Below are positions 1 to 5,644 of a stretch of 8,614 bases of DNA, piece after piece. The notes under the pieces were generated by a model. It searched no databases. It was given only the letters and a program-made list of their open reading frames with translations, and was not told where the DNA came from. Positions within the stretch are counted from its first letter, which is position 1; each line of letters begins with the position of its first letter. Origin of the DNA: Desulfotomaculum sp. (GTDB lineage Bacteria; Bacillota; Desulfotomaculia; Desulfotomaculales; Nap2-2B); assembly GCA_003445555.1 (NCBI GenBank), contig DMDI01000203.1, positions 1 through 8,614 of the forward strand. The letters run 5' to 3'. Made by a program: the position numbers and the translations under genes.

Positions 1-506
1 AAGCCCCCCGTTTTTATTTTAGTCTTCCCGAAGCAAAAAAATCCCTGGCCAAATGGAATTCCGCCTTTACCCCTAACGTTTCTCTTTTTATGGGCTTAGA
101 AGCGGCTTTAGATATGATGTTGGCGGAAGGCTTACCCGGAGTATATGCCCGGCATATAAGGTTAGCCAAGGCTGCCAGGGCCGCCGTTAGAGCGTTAGGC
201 TTAGATTTATTAACGCATGACCATTGCGCTTCCCCAACGGTAACGGCTATTTTCGGCCCGGCAGGAATTGATGTTGAAGAATTAAGAAAGGTGCTTCGCC
301 AGGAATTTGGCGTAACCTTTGCCGGCGGTCAAGGTATTTTAAAAGGTAAAATATTTCGTATTGCCCACCTGGGTTTTGTTGATAAAATGGATATTATCAT
401 CGCCGTTGGAGCCCTGGAAATGGCCTTAGCCCGCCTGGGCTGCCCGTTAACACTTGGGGCGGGAATAAAAGCGGCTCAGGAGATATTTTTAAAGGGGGAA
501 ATATAA
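1..506 (+). CDS. Class V aminotransferase (serine-pyruvate / alanine-glyoxylate type), C-terminal part
   Basis: The 5' end lies outside the window. The reading frame is open from base 3, well before the first internal ATG at 90, so that ATG is not the real start. About 167 residues remain, beginning after the PLP-lysine region. They match the small domain of the PLP-dependent serine-pyruvate / alanine-glyoxylate aminotransferase family: an SLFMGLEAALDMM segment, a VYARHIRLAKAARAAVRALGL helix, GVTFAGGQG followed by LKGKIFRIAHLG, and a final helix ending in LGAGIKAAQEIF. The enzyme moves an amino group between small 2-oxo acids in the cytoplasm. The gene ends one base before serA and is surely cotranscribed with it. 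By inference it performs the phosphohydroxypyruvate-to-phosphoserine step in place of SerC, but substrate choice cannot be read from this fragment; glyoxylate or pyruvate is possible. Confidence 0.9.
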   Translation, partial: APRFYFSLPEAKKSLAKWNSAFTPNVSLFMGLEAALDMMLAEGLPGVYARHIRLAKAARAAVRALGLDLLTHDHCASPTVTAIFGPAGIDVEELRKVLRQEFGVTFAGGQGILKGKIFRIAHLGFVDKMDIIIAVGALEMALARLGCPLTLGAGIKAAQEIFLKGEI

Positions 507-507
507 A

Positions 508-2115
508 ATGGCCGGTCAATCGTCCCAATTGACATGGAAGGTTTTAGTAATGGATAATGTTTCTGAAGAAGGCTTGAGGCCGCTGCGCAAAGAACCAGAT
601 GTTGAGTTGGTAATTGGAAATAAAATGAGTGAAGATGAACTGGCCGCCAGTATTGCTTCCTTTGACGCTTTAATTGTGCGCAGTGCTTCCAAAGCTACGG
701 CTAAAGTCATTGAAGCCGCTAACAATTTAAAGGTTATTGGACGGGCCGGAGTAGGGGTAGATAATATTGACCTGGAAGCAGCCACCCGCCGGGGTATTTT
801 GGTAATCAACGCGCCAGAGGGCAACACCATTGCGGCTACGGAACACACCATGGCTATGATGTTGGCTTTAGCCCGCAATGTTCCCCAGTCGGCCACAAAA
901 TTAAGAGAGGGCGTCTGGGATAAAAAATCATTTGTAGGGGTGGAATTACGGGGTAAAGTCCTTGGTATTTTGGGTTTGGGTAGAATAGGTTCTGCTGTGG
1001 CCAAACGGGCCCAGGCTTTAGAAATGGAAGTTTTTGCTTACGATCCCTACCAGACTAAAGAGGCGGCGGACAGGGCAGCCGTTAAACTTCTCCCCTTGGA
1101 GGAAGTTATTGCCCAGGCTGATTTTATCACCCTTCATCTGCCCCGAACAAAAGAAACCTATCATCTTCTTGGTGAAAAGGCCTTTTCGGCCATGAAGGAT
1201 GGGGTAAGAATTATTAACTGCGCCCGGGGAGGGGTAATTGACGAAGAAGCTTTGTATCAAGCTATGGTTAAGGGTAAGGTAGCCGGAGCAGCTTTGGATG
1301 TTTTTGAAAAAGAACCGGACACAGGTAATCCCTTGTTAACCTTGCCTAATTTTATCGCTACTCCTCACTTGGGGGCTTCTACAAAAGAAGCTCAGCTTAA
1401 CGTGGCGCTATCAGTGGCGGCAGAAATTGCCGCGGCCTTAAAAGGGGATTTAGTAAAAAATACCGTAAACATTCCTTCGTTGACGCCCCAAACCTTAGCG
1501 GCAATTAAACCATACCTGGGCCTGGCCGAAAAATTAGGCCGTTTTTTAGCCCAGTTAATTAGTGGCAGGCTTAACAAAGTCGAAGTAATTTATAGTGGTG
1601 AACTGGCCGGTTTAGAAATTGCTCCCATTACTACCGCGGTGGTTAAAGGTTTGTTAACTCCGGTGCTTCAGGAAGCAGTAAATTACGTTAATGCATCGGT
1701 ACTGGCCAAACAAAGAGGAATTCAAATTACCCAAACTACGGGTGAGGAAACAGACGGCTACGCCAATCTAATTACGGTAAAAACCCTTTCCGATGAGACC
1801 GCCAACAGTGTAGCCGGTACATTTTTCGGGCCTAATGACCCGCGGATTGTAAGCATCGATGGCTACCGGATTGATGTGGTGCCTCGCGGTTATATGCTTT
1901 ATGTCCCCCATATTGACAAGCCCCGGATTGTTGGTCCGGTAAGCGTCTTAATTGGTGACCACCAAATTAATATCGGGGGAATGCAGGTAGGGCGAAAAAC
2001 AGTTGGCGGACGGGCCATAATGATTATTGCCGTAGATACACCGGCGGGCGAGGAAACTTTACGGGAAATTGCCCGGGTTGACGGGGTACTTGACGTGAAA
2101 ATGATTAGCCTTTAA
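508..2115 (+). CDS. serA: D-3-phosphoglycerate dehydrogenase (long form with ASB and ACT domains)
   Basis: SerA oxidises 3-phosphoglycerate to 3-phosphohydroxypyruvate with NAD, the committed step of serine synthesis. The protein has 535 residues, normal for the long form. Residues about 10-315 are the catalytic and Rossmann domains. They show the dinucleotide motif GLGRIG at 156-161, an acidic residue (D179) after the second strand, catalytic R240 in INCARGG, E269 in VFEKEP, and H287 in TPHLGAS. Residues about 320-455 form the allosteric substrate-binding (ASB) domain. Residues about 460-535 are an ACT domain, the usual site of serine feedback inhibition, with H468, D470 and P472 in its first strand and loop. 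The ATG at 508 follows an AAAGGGGG ribosome site at 491-498 with good spacing. Only one base separates it from the aminotransferase stop, so the two are translationally linked. No key residue is missing. Confidence 0.97.
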   Translation: MAGQSSQLTWKVLVMDNVSEEGLRPLRKEPDVELVIGNKMSEDELAASIASFDALIVRSASKATAKVIEAANNLKVIGRAGVGVDNIDLEAATRRGILVINAPEGNTIAATEHTMAMMLALARNVPQSATKLREGVWDKKSFVGVELRGKVLGILGLGRIGSAVAKRAQALEMEVFAYDPYQTKEAADRAAVKLLPLEEVIAQADFITLHLPRTKETYHLLGEKAFSAMKDGVRIINCARGGVIDEEALYQAMVKGKVAGAALDVFEKEPDTGNPLLTLPNFIATPHLGASTKEAQLNVALSVAAEIAAALKGDLVKNTVNIPSLTPQTLAAIKPYLGLAEKLGRFLAQLISGRLNKVEVIYSGELAGLEIAPITTAVVKGLLTPVLQEAVNYVNASVLAKQRGIQITQTTGEETDGYANLITVKTLSDETANSVAGTFFGPNDPRIVSIDGYRIDVVPRGYMLYVPHIDKPRIVGPVSVLIGDHQINIGGMQVGRKTVGGRAIMIIAVDTPAGEETLREIARVDGVLDVKMISL

Positions 2116-2118
2116 ATT

Positions 2119-2130
2119 TCAGACGTCTGA
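2119..2130. repeat. Perfect 12-bp palindrome between serA and the phosphatase gene
   Basis: TCAGACGTCTGA is a perfect inverted repeat starting four bases after the serA stop codon. As RNA it could form only a small hairpin (4-bp stem, 4-base loop). It has no T-tract and is unlikely to terminate transcription. It may be a dimer binding site, a mild RNA-processing hairpin, or chance. It occupies the space where a ribosome site for the ATG at 2134 would be expected. Confidence 0.6.
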
Positions 2131-2133
2131 TGG

Positions 2134-2805
2134 ATGAATAGAGGTTGGAAGTTGACCGGGGAAAAGGAAACAAAGGTTATTTTAGTGCGTCACGGGGTGA
2201 CAGAATGGAACAGGTTGGCACGCTATCAGGGAAGATTGGATATTCCTTTAAACGAAGAAGGAAGAAAACAGTCTTTTGTTTTAGCCCAAGCCTTAAAAGA
2301 TATTCCTTTTGCGGCTATATTTACCAGCCCCTTACGCCGGGCCTATGAATGTGCGGAAATAATCGCCACTGTTAAAGGGACAGGGCTTCAGATTAAGCCT
2401 GGTCTGACCGAAATCTGCCACGGCGTATGGGAAGGACTTACTTTAAATGAAGTGGAAAGTAAATACGCTGATTTAGTCCAAAAATGGCGCCTAAATCCTT
2501 ATGATACACCCATGCCTCAGGGGGAATCTATCCGTGAAGTGGAAACACGGGCCTGGGGAACTTTTGAAGAAATAGCTTCTGGTTGGCCGGGGAAAATTTC
2601 CTTAATAGTCACCCACGATGTGCCTTTACGAACCATCTTAAGAAAAATTTTAAATTTAGAGTCTAAATATATTTGGCGACTAAGATTAGACAACGTCGGG
2701 ATTAACGTCGTATGTGACAAGGAAGGTTCCTGGCAGATAGTTTTGCTAAACGATACCTGTCATTTAGGAGGCTGGTTAAGCTCCAAAGCTCAGTTAGCCC
2801 TTTAA
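2134..2805 (+). CDS. Histidine phosphatase superfamily protein, candidate phosphoserine phosphatase
   Basis: This is a 223-residue cytoplasmic phosphatase of the phosphoglycerate-mutase-like superfamily, which works through a phosphohistidine. Visible motifs are the catalytic RHG at residues 19-21 (H20 is the nucleophile), NxxxxYQGRLDIPLNEEG, R68 in TSPLRRA, E93 in LTEICHGVWEG, and the second catalytic H161 in VTHDVP. It lacks the long insertions of true dPGM glycolytic mutases and fits the PhoE / CobC / PspA phosphatase type. Its place right after an aminotransferase and serA suggests it dephosphorylates phosphoserine, as PspA does in Hydrogenobacter. An alpha-ribazole phosphatase or general phosphatase role remains possible. 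Start: the ATG at 2134 has no ribosome site. A TTG at 2152 lies 7 bases after AGAGG (2140-2144) and would give 217 residues, closer to the usual N-terminus; the TTG may be the true start. Confidence 0.85.
   Translation: MNRGWKLTGEKETKVILVRHGVTEWNRLARYQGRLDIPLNEEGRKQSFVLAQALKDIPFAAIFTSPLRRAYECAEIIATVKGTGLQIKPGLTEICHGVWEGLTLNEVESKYADLVQKWRLNPYDTPMPQGESIREVETRAWGTFEEIASGWPGKISLIVTHDVPLRTILRKILNLESKYIWRLRLDNVGINVVCDKEGSWQIVLLNDTCHLGGWLSSKAQLAL
2140..2154 (+). promoter_or_regulatory. Ribosome binding site favouring a TTG start for the phosphatase
   Basis: AGAGG at 2140-2144 is followed after 7 bases by an in-frame TTG at 2152-2154. The upstream ATG at 2134 is preceded by the palindrome and has no purine-rich site at a usable distance. 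This site therefore favours the shorter protein. Confidence 0.5.
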
Positions 2806-2846
2806 AAGAATAAGATCAGGCGGTTTTACACCTGACCTTATTCTTT
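2805..2846. terminator. Bidirectional intrinsic terminator between convergent genes
   Basis: The arms AAAGAATAAG (2805-2814) and CTTATTCTTT (2837-2846), then TCAGG (2816-2820) and CCTGA (2831-2835), pair as a 15-bp stem with one internal A/C mismatch and a 10-base loop. The lower stem is A/T, so each strand has a T-rich run on its 3' side (ATTCTTTAATTT on +, ATTCTTTTAAA on -). It begins at the phosphatase stop codon and ends 18 bases from the stop of the DUF2680 gene on the opposite strand. It can therefore end transcripts from both sides. Confidence 0.88.
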
Positions 2847-2864
2847 AATTTCAGGCAATCAATT

Positions 2865-3215
2865 TTAGAATTGACCGCGTCCCTTTCCGTTTCTAAGACC
2901 GCCGCAACAATACGGGTGATTGCAAAATAAGTCTGGGTTTTCCTGAAGAAATTTTTGCCTGGCGGTAATACGTTCTTTAATTTGCTTGCCTTGCTCTGGG
3001 GTAAGACGGCCATAAGCAACGTATTTATCTATCATTTGTTTCCGCAACTCCATCATTTGCTGGCGAAGATTTGCTATCTCTTTGCTTTGTTCCGTTGTCA
3101 ACACCGGCCTTGTTGTATCCTGGTTTTGCGCCGGCGTTCCCGTAGCAGCCAAAGCTGGTATGGCTATAGCCAGCACCAGTATAATAACTATGGCGATAAT
3201 ATAATTTTTTCTCAT
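2865..3215 (-). CDS. Small exported DUF2680 (YckD-like) protein with two LTxxQ motifs and a Cys-rich tail
   Basis: The 116-residue protein begins with a clear Sec signal peptide: MRKN, a hydrophobic core at residues 5-20, and a likely cleavage after ALA at 21-23. The mature part is a charged, Gln/Met-rich helical segment with LTTEQ at 39-43 and LTPEQ at 71-75. This helix-turn arrangement is typical of DUF2680, and LTxxQ pairs are the hallmark of the Spy/CpxP periplasmic stress proteins. The tail carries C98, H100, C103 and C104, a possible metal-binding or redox cluster. The ATG follows AAGGGGGTG (3223-3231) at 7 bases, an excellent ribosome site. It lies 120 bp after the histidine kinase gene on the same strand, with a tandem-repeat operator candidate between them. 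A role as accessory sensor or envelope chaperone for that two-component system is inferred; no function is established for the family. Confidence 0.85.
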   Translation of the reverse strand: MRKNYIIAIVIILVLAIAIPALAATGTPAQNQDTTRPVLTTEQSKEIANLRQQMMELRKQMIDKYVAYGRLTPEQGKQIKERITARQKFLQENPDLFCNHPYCCGGLRNGKGRGQF

Positions 3216-3277
3216 AATAATTCACCCCCTTCCCGGTTTTCAATTTATTCCGGATATTATTTTTTCCGGCTGGTTAA

Positions 3278-3312
3278 ATTATGGCTCATAAACCTTAAAA
3301 TAACCTTAAAAT
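3278..3312 (-). promoter_or_regulatory. Possible activator-dependent promoter for the DUF2680 gene
   Basis: On the - strand, two tandem copies of ATTTTAAGGTT (3312 down to 3291) are followed after 7 bases by CATAAT (3283 down to 3278), a fair -10 box. No good -35 hexamer is present; the second repeat copy covers that position. This is the arrangement of PhoB/OmpR-activated promoters, where the activator sits over the -35 region. The downstream leader to the ATG would be about 55-60 bases. A competing -10 candidate is TAATAT at 3259-3254, also without a -35. Confidence 0.4.
3291..3312 (-). repeat. Perfect 11-bp tandem direct repeat, candidate response-regulator operator
   Basis: AACCTTAAAAT occurs twice back to back (3291-3301 and 3302-3312). 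An 11-bp repeat period places two half-sites on the same DNA face, which is how OmpR/PhoB-family winged-helix regulators bind as head-to-tail dimers. A regulator of this family is encoded in the same cluster. The repeat itself is plain in the sequence; its role as an operator is inference, and low sequence complexity leaves some room for chance. Confidence 0.75.
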
Positions 3313-3335
3313 TTAATAAGAAATAGTTAAGAATT

Positions 3336-4742
3336 TTAATTTTGGAAAGCAGGAAGCCACAAAGTGAAGGTAGAACCTTGGCCCGGCCGGCTTATAACTT
3401 CAAGGTGACCGCCATGTTCTTCGGCAATCCAACGGGCTATAGCCAGGCCAAGGCCGGTGCCCCCCGCATGTCTGGTGGTGCCGCGGAAGAACCGTTCGAA
3501 AATACGGGGCAATTCTTCAGCAGGAATACCCGGCCCAGTATCAGAAATGCTAACGCCAAACCATCCTTCTTTTTGAACGGCTGCCAGGGTGATTTTTCTC
3601 GCCGGTGAAGAATGCTTAAAGGCGTTATCAAGAAGGATAAGAAAAAGTTGCCTGAGGTAGTCCGCATTGCCTATGATTTTTTGTTCGGAAAGAATTTCAA
3701 GATTTTGAATGAAAAAAGCCCCTGAACCTAGAAGAGGAGCCTGTCGGGCTATGTCCTGCACTAGCATGCCAAGGTCGAGGGATTCTTTTTCAATATGCTG
3801 TCCCGCATCAGCGCGGGCTAAAATAAGAAGATTGTTAAGAAGACGTGACATTCGTTCCGCTTCACCCACGGCATCCGTCAGAATTTCGGCCTGCATCCGG
3901 TTATTATTTTCTATTTGCTGTAAAAACTCCAGGTTGCCGCGGATAATAGTCAGTGGAGTACGCAGTTCATGTGAAACGTCGGCCACAAAGCGTCGTTGGG
4001 CGGCGTAAGCCTCTGACAAAGACTGCTGGGTAACGGCAAGGCGGGCAAGCATCTGGTTAAAAGCACTGGTCAGCCGGCCAATTTCATCTGGCGGTCCTTG
4101 ATATTCCACTTGTCTGCTTAAATCCTGGGTCTCGCTGATAACAGACGCTGCCCGCGTAAGATGATTAATTGGTGATAGTGCTGTCAGGGCCAGATAATAA
4201 CCCAGGCCTATAGCCAGCCCAACCATTATCAGGCTAACAATAAACAGTGTTTGTGCCAGTCGTTTTAGCATATTGTTAATAGGTTCAAGGGAGTAGCCAA
4301 CTTGAAGCAATCCTATTAACCGGTTCTTTATGTCTATCGGTAAATTATACACGCGAAGCTCTTCGTTCTTCGGGCCAACCGTTTGGAAAAAGGACCCCTT
4401 CTGCCGGGCTTGCTCTATGGTTTCAGACGATACAGGCAAACTGTCCGTTCCCAGATTTACCGATTTAGCTATAACCTCCCCGGTATCGCTTACAATTTGG
4501 AAATAGGTTCCGGGACTAGCAAACGCGCTCATGCGGGGAAGCATTAAGCCGCCGCGCCACCCAAGCATTTGCGGCGTCCGGATTTTTAAAGATATTTCTT
4601 CGGCGCGTGCTACAAGGGTTCGGTCAGTTTGACGCAGTAAATTCCGTTGTACAGCGCTGTACAGGAAAACGCTGAACAAAATTGAAGTAAAAATTAGTAC
4701 CCCGGTATAAGATAAAATAAGCCGCCAGCGTATGGGTAACAA
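3336..4742 (-). CDS. Membrane sensor histidine kinase (HAMP, HisKA, HATPase_c)
   Basis: This is a 468-residue classical sensor kinase. Transmembrane helix 1 is at about 8-30 and helix 2 at about 163-187. The roughly 130-residue external loop contains a FQIVSDTGEVIAKS stretch resembling a PAS/Cache-like sensor fold. HAMP spans about 188-240. The dimerisation helix carries the phospho-accepting H258 in FVADVSHELRTPLT. The ATP-binding domain shows the N box with N373 (LLDNAFKH), the G1 box DTGPG at 401-405, an F box (IFERFFRG), and the G2 box GGTGLGL at 427-433. It autophosphorylates and passes the phosphate to the adjacent response regulator. The start is TTG at 4742, supported by GAGGTGA (4750-4756) 7 bases upstream; no better ATG fits before helix 1. 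It follows the regulator by 47 bp in one operon. The signal sensed is unknown; envelope or metal stress is suggested by the DUF2680 neighbour. Confidence 0.95.
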   Translation of the reverse strand: MLPIRWRLILSYTGVLIFTSILFSVFLYSAVQRNLLRQTDRTLVARAEEISLKIRTPQMLGWRGGLMLPRMSAFASPGTYFQIVSDTGEVIAKSVNLGTDSLPVSSETIEQARQKGSFFQTVGPKNEELRVYNLPIDIKNRLIGLLQVGYSLEPINNMLKRLAQTLFIVSLIMVGLAIGLGYYLALTALSPINHLTRAASVISETQDLSRQVEYQGPPDEIGRLTSAFNQMLARLAVTQQSLSEAYAAQRRFVADVSHELRTPLTIIRGNLEFLQQIENNNRMQAEILTDAVGEAERMSRLLNNLLILARADAGQHIEKESLDLGMLVQDIARQAPLLGSGAFFIQNLEILSEQKIIGNADYLRQLFLILLDNAFKHSSPARKITLAAVQKEGWFGVSISDTGPGIPAEELPRIFERFFRGTTRHAGGTGLGLAIARWIAEEHGGHLEVISRPGQGSTFTLWLPAFQN

Positions 4743-4749
4743 CCTGCCG

Positions 4750-4756
4750 TCACCTC
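4750..4756 (-). promoter_or_regulatory. Ribosome binding site fixing the TTG start of the kinase
   Basis: GAGGTGA on the - strand lies 7 bases before the TTG at 4742-4740. It is the only strong Shine-Dalgarno match near the N-terminus, and the hydrophobic first helix begins right after it, so it settles the start choice. Confidence 0.75.
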
Positions 4757-4789
4757 ATTTACAGTTCTTTTGTTTTATTACTGAAACAT

Positions 4790-5461
4790 TTACTCGCGAA
4801 GAACGTAACCCACACCGCGTACGGTATGCAGCAAACGCTTCCCACCTTTTTCTTCAAGCTTTGCCCGCAGATACCCGATGTATACTTCAAGCACATTTGA
4901 TTCTCCGCTGTAATCATACCCCCAAATACGGTCCATGATTTCTTGCCGCGTGAGAACATGGCGCGGACTGGCCATAAAAAGCGCCAGTAATTCATACTCT
5001 TTGCCGGTAAGTTCGATAACTTGCCCGGCCCGGGAAACCTCTCTGGTAGCGGAATCCAAGCGTAAATCGGCAAATTCAAGGATACGGTTATCCTTTGGCA
5101 GCCGACGACGAAGCAAAGCGCGTACCCGCGCTAAAAGTTCGTCCAAGGCAAAGGGTTTAACCAGGTAGTCATCAGCCCCGCTGTCCAGTCCTCTGATTCT
5201 ATCAGAAACTTCGTCCTTCGCGGTAAGCATGAGGATTAAGGTGTCGGTTTCCGCTCTTAAGCGGCGGCATACCTCAAACCCGTCTACATCAGGCAGCATA
5301 ATATCCAGGATAACCAGCTCAGGTTTTGTAGCTGTCGCTGCCTCCAACGCTTCAATACCATTGCGCGCCTCATGTACCCGGTAACCGGCATAAGAAAGGC
5401 TCCGTCGCAAAAGTGAGGTTATTTTAGGGTCATCGTCAACTACCAAAATCAAGGGGACCAA
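4790..5461 (-). CDS. OmpR/PhoB-family response regulator
   Basis: This 223-residue transcription factor has an N-terminal receiver domain (about 1-118) and a C-terminal winged-helix DNA-binding domain (about 127-222). The receiver shows the acidic pocket D9-D10 in VVDDD, phospho-acceptor D53 in VILDIMLPD, T80 in LTAKD and K102 in YLVKPF, so it should be fully phosphorylatable. The effector domain has the usual ELTGKEYELLALF, VLTRQEIMDRIWGYD and VYIGYLRAKLEEK segments. Start: TTG at 5461, with AGAGAGGTG (5472-5480) 10 bases upstream; no in-frame ATG is available before the first receiver strand. It is preceded by its own sigma-A promoter and followed by the cognate kinase. Likely targets are its own operon and the DUF2680 gene, whose upstream region has an 11-bp tandem repeat. 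Confidence 0.96.
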   Translation of the reverse strand: MVPLILVVDDDPKITSLLRRSLSYAGYRVHEARNGIEALEAATATKPELVILDIMLPDVDGFEVCRRLRAETDTLILMLTAKDEVSDRIRGLDSGADDYLVKPFALDELLARVRALLRRRLPKDNRILEFADLRLDSATREVSRAGQVIELTGKEYELLALFMASPRHVLTRQEIMDRIWGYDYSGESNVLEVYIGYLRAKLEEKGGKRLLHTVRGVGYVLRE

Positions 5462-5471
5462 TATAAAATAA

Positions 5472-5480
5472 CACCTCTCT
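5472..5480 (-). promoter_or_regulatory. Ribosome binding site for the TTG start of the response regulator
   Basis: AGAGAGGTG on the - strand is 10 bases before the TTG at 5461-5459. Spacing is slightly long but the complementarity is good, and it supports a TTG start that leaves the receiver domain complete. Confidence 0.65.
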
Positions 5481-5489
5481 TACACCGTT

Positions 5490-5518
5490 ATTATACGACG
5501 GACACTGTGGGGTTTCAA
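5490..5518 (-). promoter_or_regulatory. Near-consensus sigma-A promoter for the two-component operon
   Basis: The - strand reads TTGAAA (5518-5513), a 17-base spacer, then a perfect TATAAT (5495-5490). Transcription would start near 5483, leaving a leader of about 20 bases with the ribosome site inside it. The strong, unassisted match suggests steady basal expression of regulator and kinase. The G-rich repeat patch begins 10 bp upstream of the -35. Confidence 0.82.
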
Positions 5519-5527
5519 GCCAAATCA

Positions 5528-5581
5528 GGGGATGGAAGCATGGGGAAGCAAGGGGGAAGCATGGGAAGGGGAAGCATGGGG
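5528..5581 (+). repeat. G-rich imperfect tandem repeats of GGAAGCAtGGG with G-quadruplex potential
   Basis: Four copies of a GGAAGCA(T/A)GG unit begin at about 5534, 5544, 5555 and 5570 with uneven 10-15 bp spacing. Runs of three to five G occur at 5528-5531, 5542-5545, 5552-5556, 5563-5565, 5568-5571 and 5578-5581. The last five are separated by loops of 2 to 6 bases, which satisfies the usual G-quadruplex pattern on the + strand. The patch sits in the 183-bp gap between the cysteine desulfurase stop and the two-component promoter. It contains no credible ORF. Confidence 0.75.
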
Positions 5582-5598
5582 ACGTTCTTTTTGCTTCC
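5570..5598. repeat. Inverted repeat, possible REP-like element remnant
   Basis: GGAAGCA (5570-5576) pairs with TGCTTCC (5592-5598) around a 15-base loop that includes GGGGACGTTC. The loop-plus-arm layout resembles the palindromic sequences that flank REP-associated (Y1/IS200-like) transposase genes in many Clostridia, from general familiarity. No transposase is present here and the T-tract needed for a terminator is absent. The rest of the gap to 5644 shows nothing clear. Confidence 0.45.
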
Positions 5599-5644
5599 TA
5601 AACAATAAAATTATAGTTGGCTTGGCCGGGGATTGGCTAGAAGC

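Noticed and set aside
90..92. ATG as the start of the first gene
   Set aside because: The frame is open to the left edge and the residues before this ATG (PRFYFSLPEAKKSLAKW) match the aminotransferase family, so the gene starts outside the window.
516..1004. Open frame of 162 codons on the - strand inside serA
   Set aside because: It is antisense to an unambiguous serA with all catalytic motifs. Its product is low-complexity (Ser/Thr/Ala/Leu-rich) with no recognisable domain and no ribosome site.
2955..3326. 123-codon + strand frame opposite the DUF2680 gene and its upstream region
   Set aside because: It is a shadow of the - strand gene. The protein is full of His/Phe/Tyr runs with no family resemblance, while the opposite strand has a signal peptide, LTxxQ motifs and a strong ribosome site.
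3306..3339. AT-only inverted repeat (TTAAAATT ... AATTTTAA) at the kinase stop codon as a terminator
   Set aside because: The stem is eight A/T pairs with an 18-base loop and no GC, too weak to call. It overlaps the tandem repeat, which explains part of it.
5464..5474. Second regulator site in the response-regulator leader
   Set aside because: The leader shares a 9-base GTTATTTTA with the tandem repeat at 3291-3312, but only once, without 11-bp phasing, between the ribosome site and start codon. Chance in AT-rich DNA is likelier.
5534..5584. CRISPR-like array from the repeated GGAAGCA units
   Set aside because: Units are about 10 bp with 0-5 bp between them, uneven and without spacers of usable length; no cas genes are near.
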